From NCBI GenBank assembly GCA_017998585.1, contig JAGOCT010000124.1, forward strand, positions 1 to 5,872: 5,872 bases of DNA, read 5' to 3'. This document shows positions 5,732 to 5,872 of this stretch, piece by piece; position 1 is the stretch's first letter, and every line of letters starts with the position of its first letter. Position numbers and translations under genes: made by a program. The notes beneath the pieces were generated by a model, which searched no databases, was not told the DNA's origin, and was given only the letters and a program-made list of their open reading frames with translations. The DNA is from Candidatus Cloacimonadota bacterium. Its GTDB lineage: Bacteria > Cloacimonadota > Cloacimonadia > Cloacimonadales > WRIO01.

Positions 5732-5872
5732 CTAAAATAGTTCAAGTAACTCAGTATTTTTGATACTTCTGATAAAAGCTGTAATCAATTGGACAGTGTT
5801 TTCAAGATCAGAAAATGATACCATTTCGTTTGGACTATGCATATAACGACAAGGAATACTGATCAATAGTCC
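5732..5872 (-). CDS. M42-family aminopeptidase, C-terminal fragment (5' end outside window)
   Basis: The last 46 codons of a gene running in from the right edge, ending in TAG (5734-5732). The peptide contains I-P-C-R-Y-M-H-S-P-N-E-M-V followed by S-D-L-E-N-T-V-Q-L-I. This is the C-terminal signature of M42 metallo-aminopeptidases (FrvX/TET/YsdC, often labelled glutamyl aminopeptidase or endoglucanase). In that family the histidine of R-Y-M-H-S is a metal ligand. These cytosolic, usually dodecameric enzymes trim peptides with two Zn2+ or Co2+ ions. The fragment lies at the expected end of a protein of about 350 residues. Cys replaces the more usual Thr or Val before R-Y. Family is well supported despite the short length; specificity cannot be told. 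Confidence 0.85.
   Translation of the reverse strand, partial: GLLISIPCRYMHSPNEMVSFSDLENTVQLITAFIRSIKNTELLELF

Overview
The window is an AT-rich stretch of a bacterial chromosome. Seven protein genes lie in two convergent blocks that meet at a palindrome-rich intergenic element. Almost every base is coding or accounted for by short regulatory structures. No phage, CRISPR, insertion-sequence or RNA gene was seen. The valyl-tRNA synthetase carries T-A-P-E-I-I where many bacteria have T-G-Y-D-I-I. The RdgB protein carries E-G-N and D-D-T where Proteobacteria have E-N-A and D-D-S. Both patterns recall Bacteroidota and neighbouring diderm phyla such as Cloacimonadota. With the low GC content, an uncultured diderm of that broad group is my best guess, but this is inference from family resemblance and is not secure.

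Plus strand, 1-3127: the 3' half of valS comes first and ends at a strong hairpin-plus-T-tract terminator. A compact three-gene cluster follows: a DUF1232 (YkvA-like) membrane protein, the nucleotide-pool sanitising enzyme RdgB, and an exported thermonuclease-like protein with a C-terminal Cys/His module. The first two overlap by one base (TAATG) and the third follows after 12 bases, so they look co-transcribed.

Middle, 3128-3229: this 102-base gap holds nested inverted repeats. An outer 9-base perfect inverted repeat encloses two imperfect hairpins, and the stretch is visibly richer in G+C than the genes around it. It looks like a short dispersed palindromic repeat (REP- or MITE-like) and sits exactly where the two convergent units end.

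Minus strand, 5872-3230: the C-terminal end of an M42-family aminopeptidase enters from the right edge and is followed by a hairpin that works best as a terminator on the minus strand. Next come a membrane-anchored metallophosphoesterase (GTG start, four predicted N-terminal helices, complete metal-binding motifs) and, 9 bases later, an MFS efflux-type transporter. These last two are probably one operon. A shared pathway for the phosphoesterase and the transporter is suggested only by adjacency.

I saw no clearly novel multi-gene system. The items most worth a second look are the palindromic element, the E-to-G change in RdgB, the domain layout of the secreted nuclease, the membrane-anchored phosphoesterase, and the overlapping ATG/GTG start of the phosphoesterase gene.
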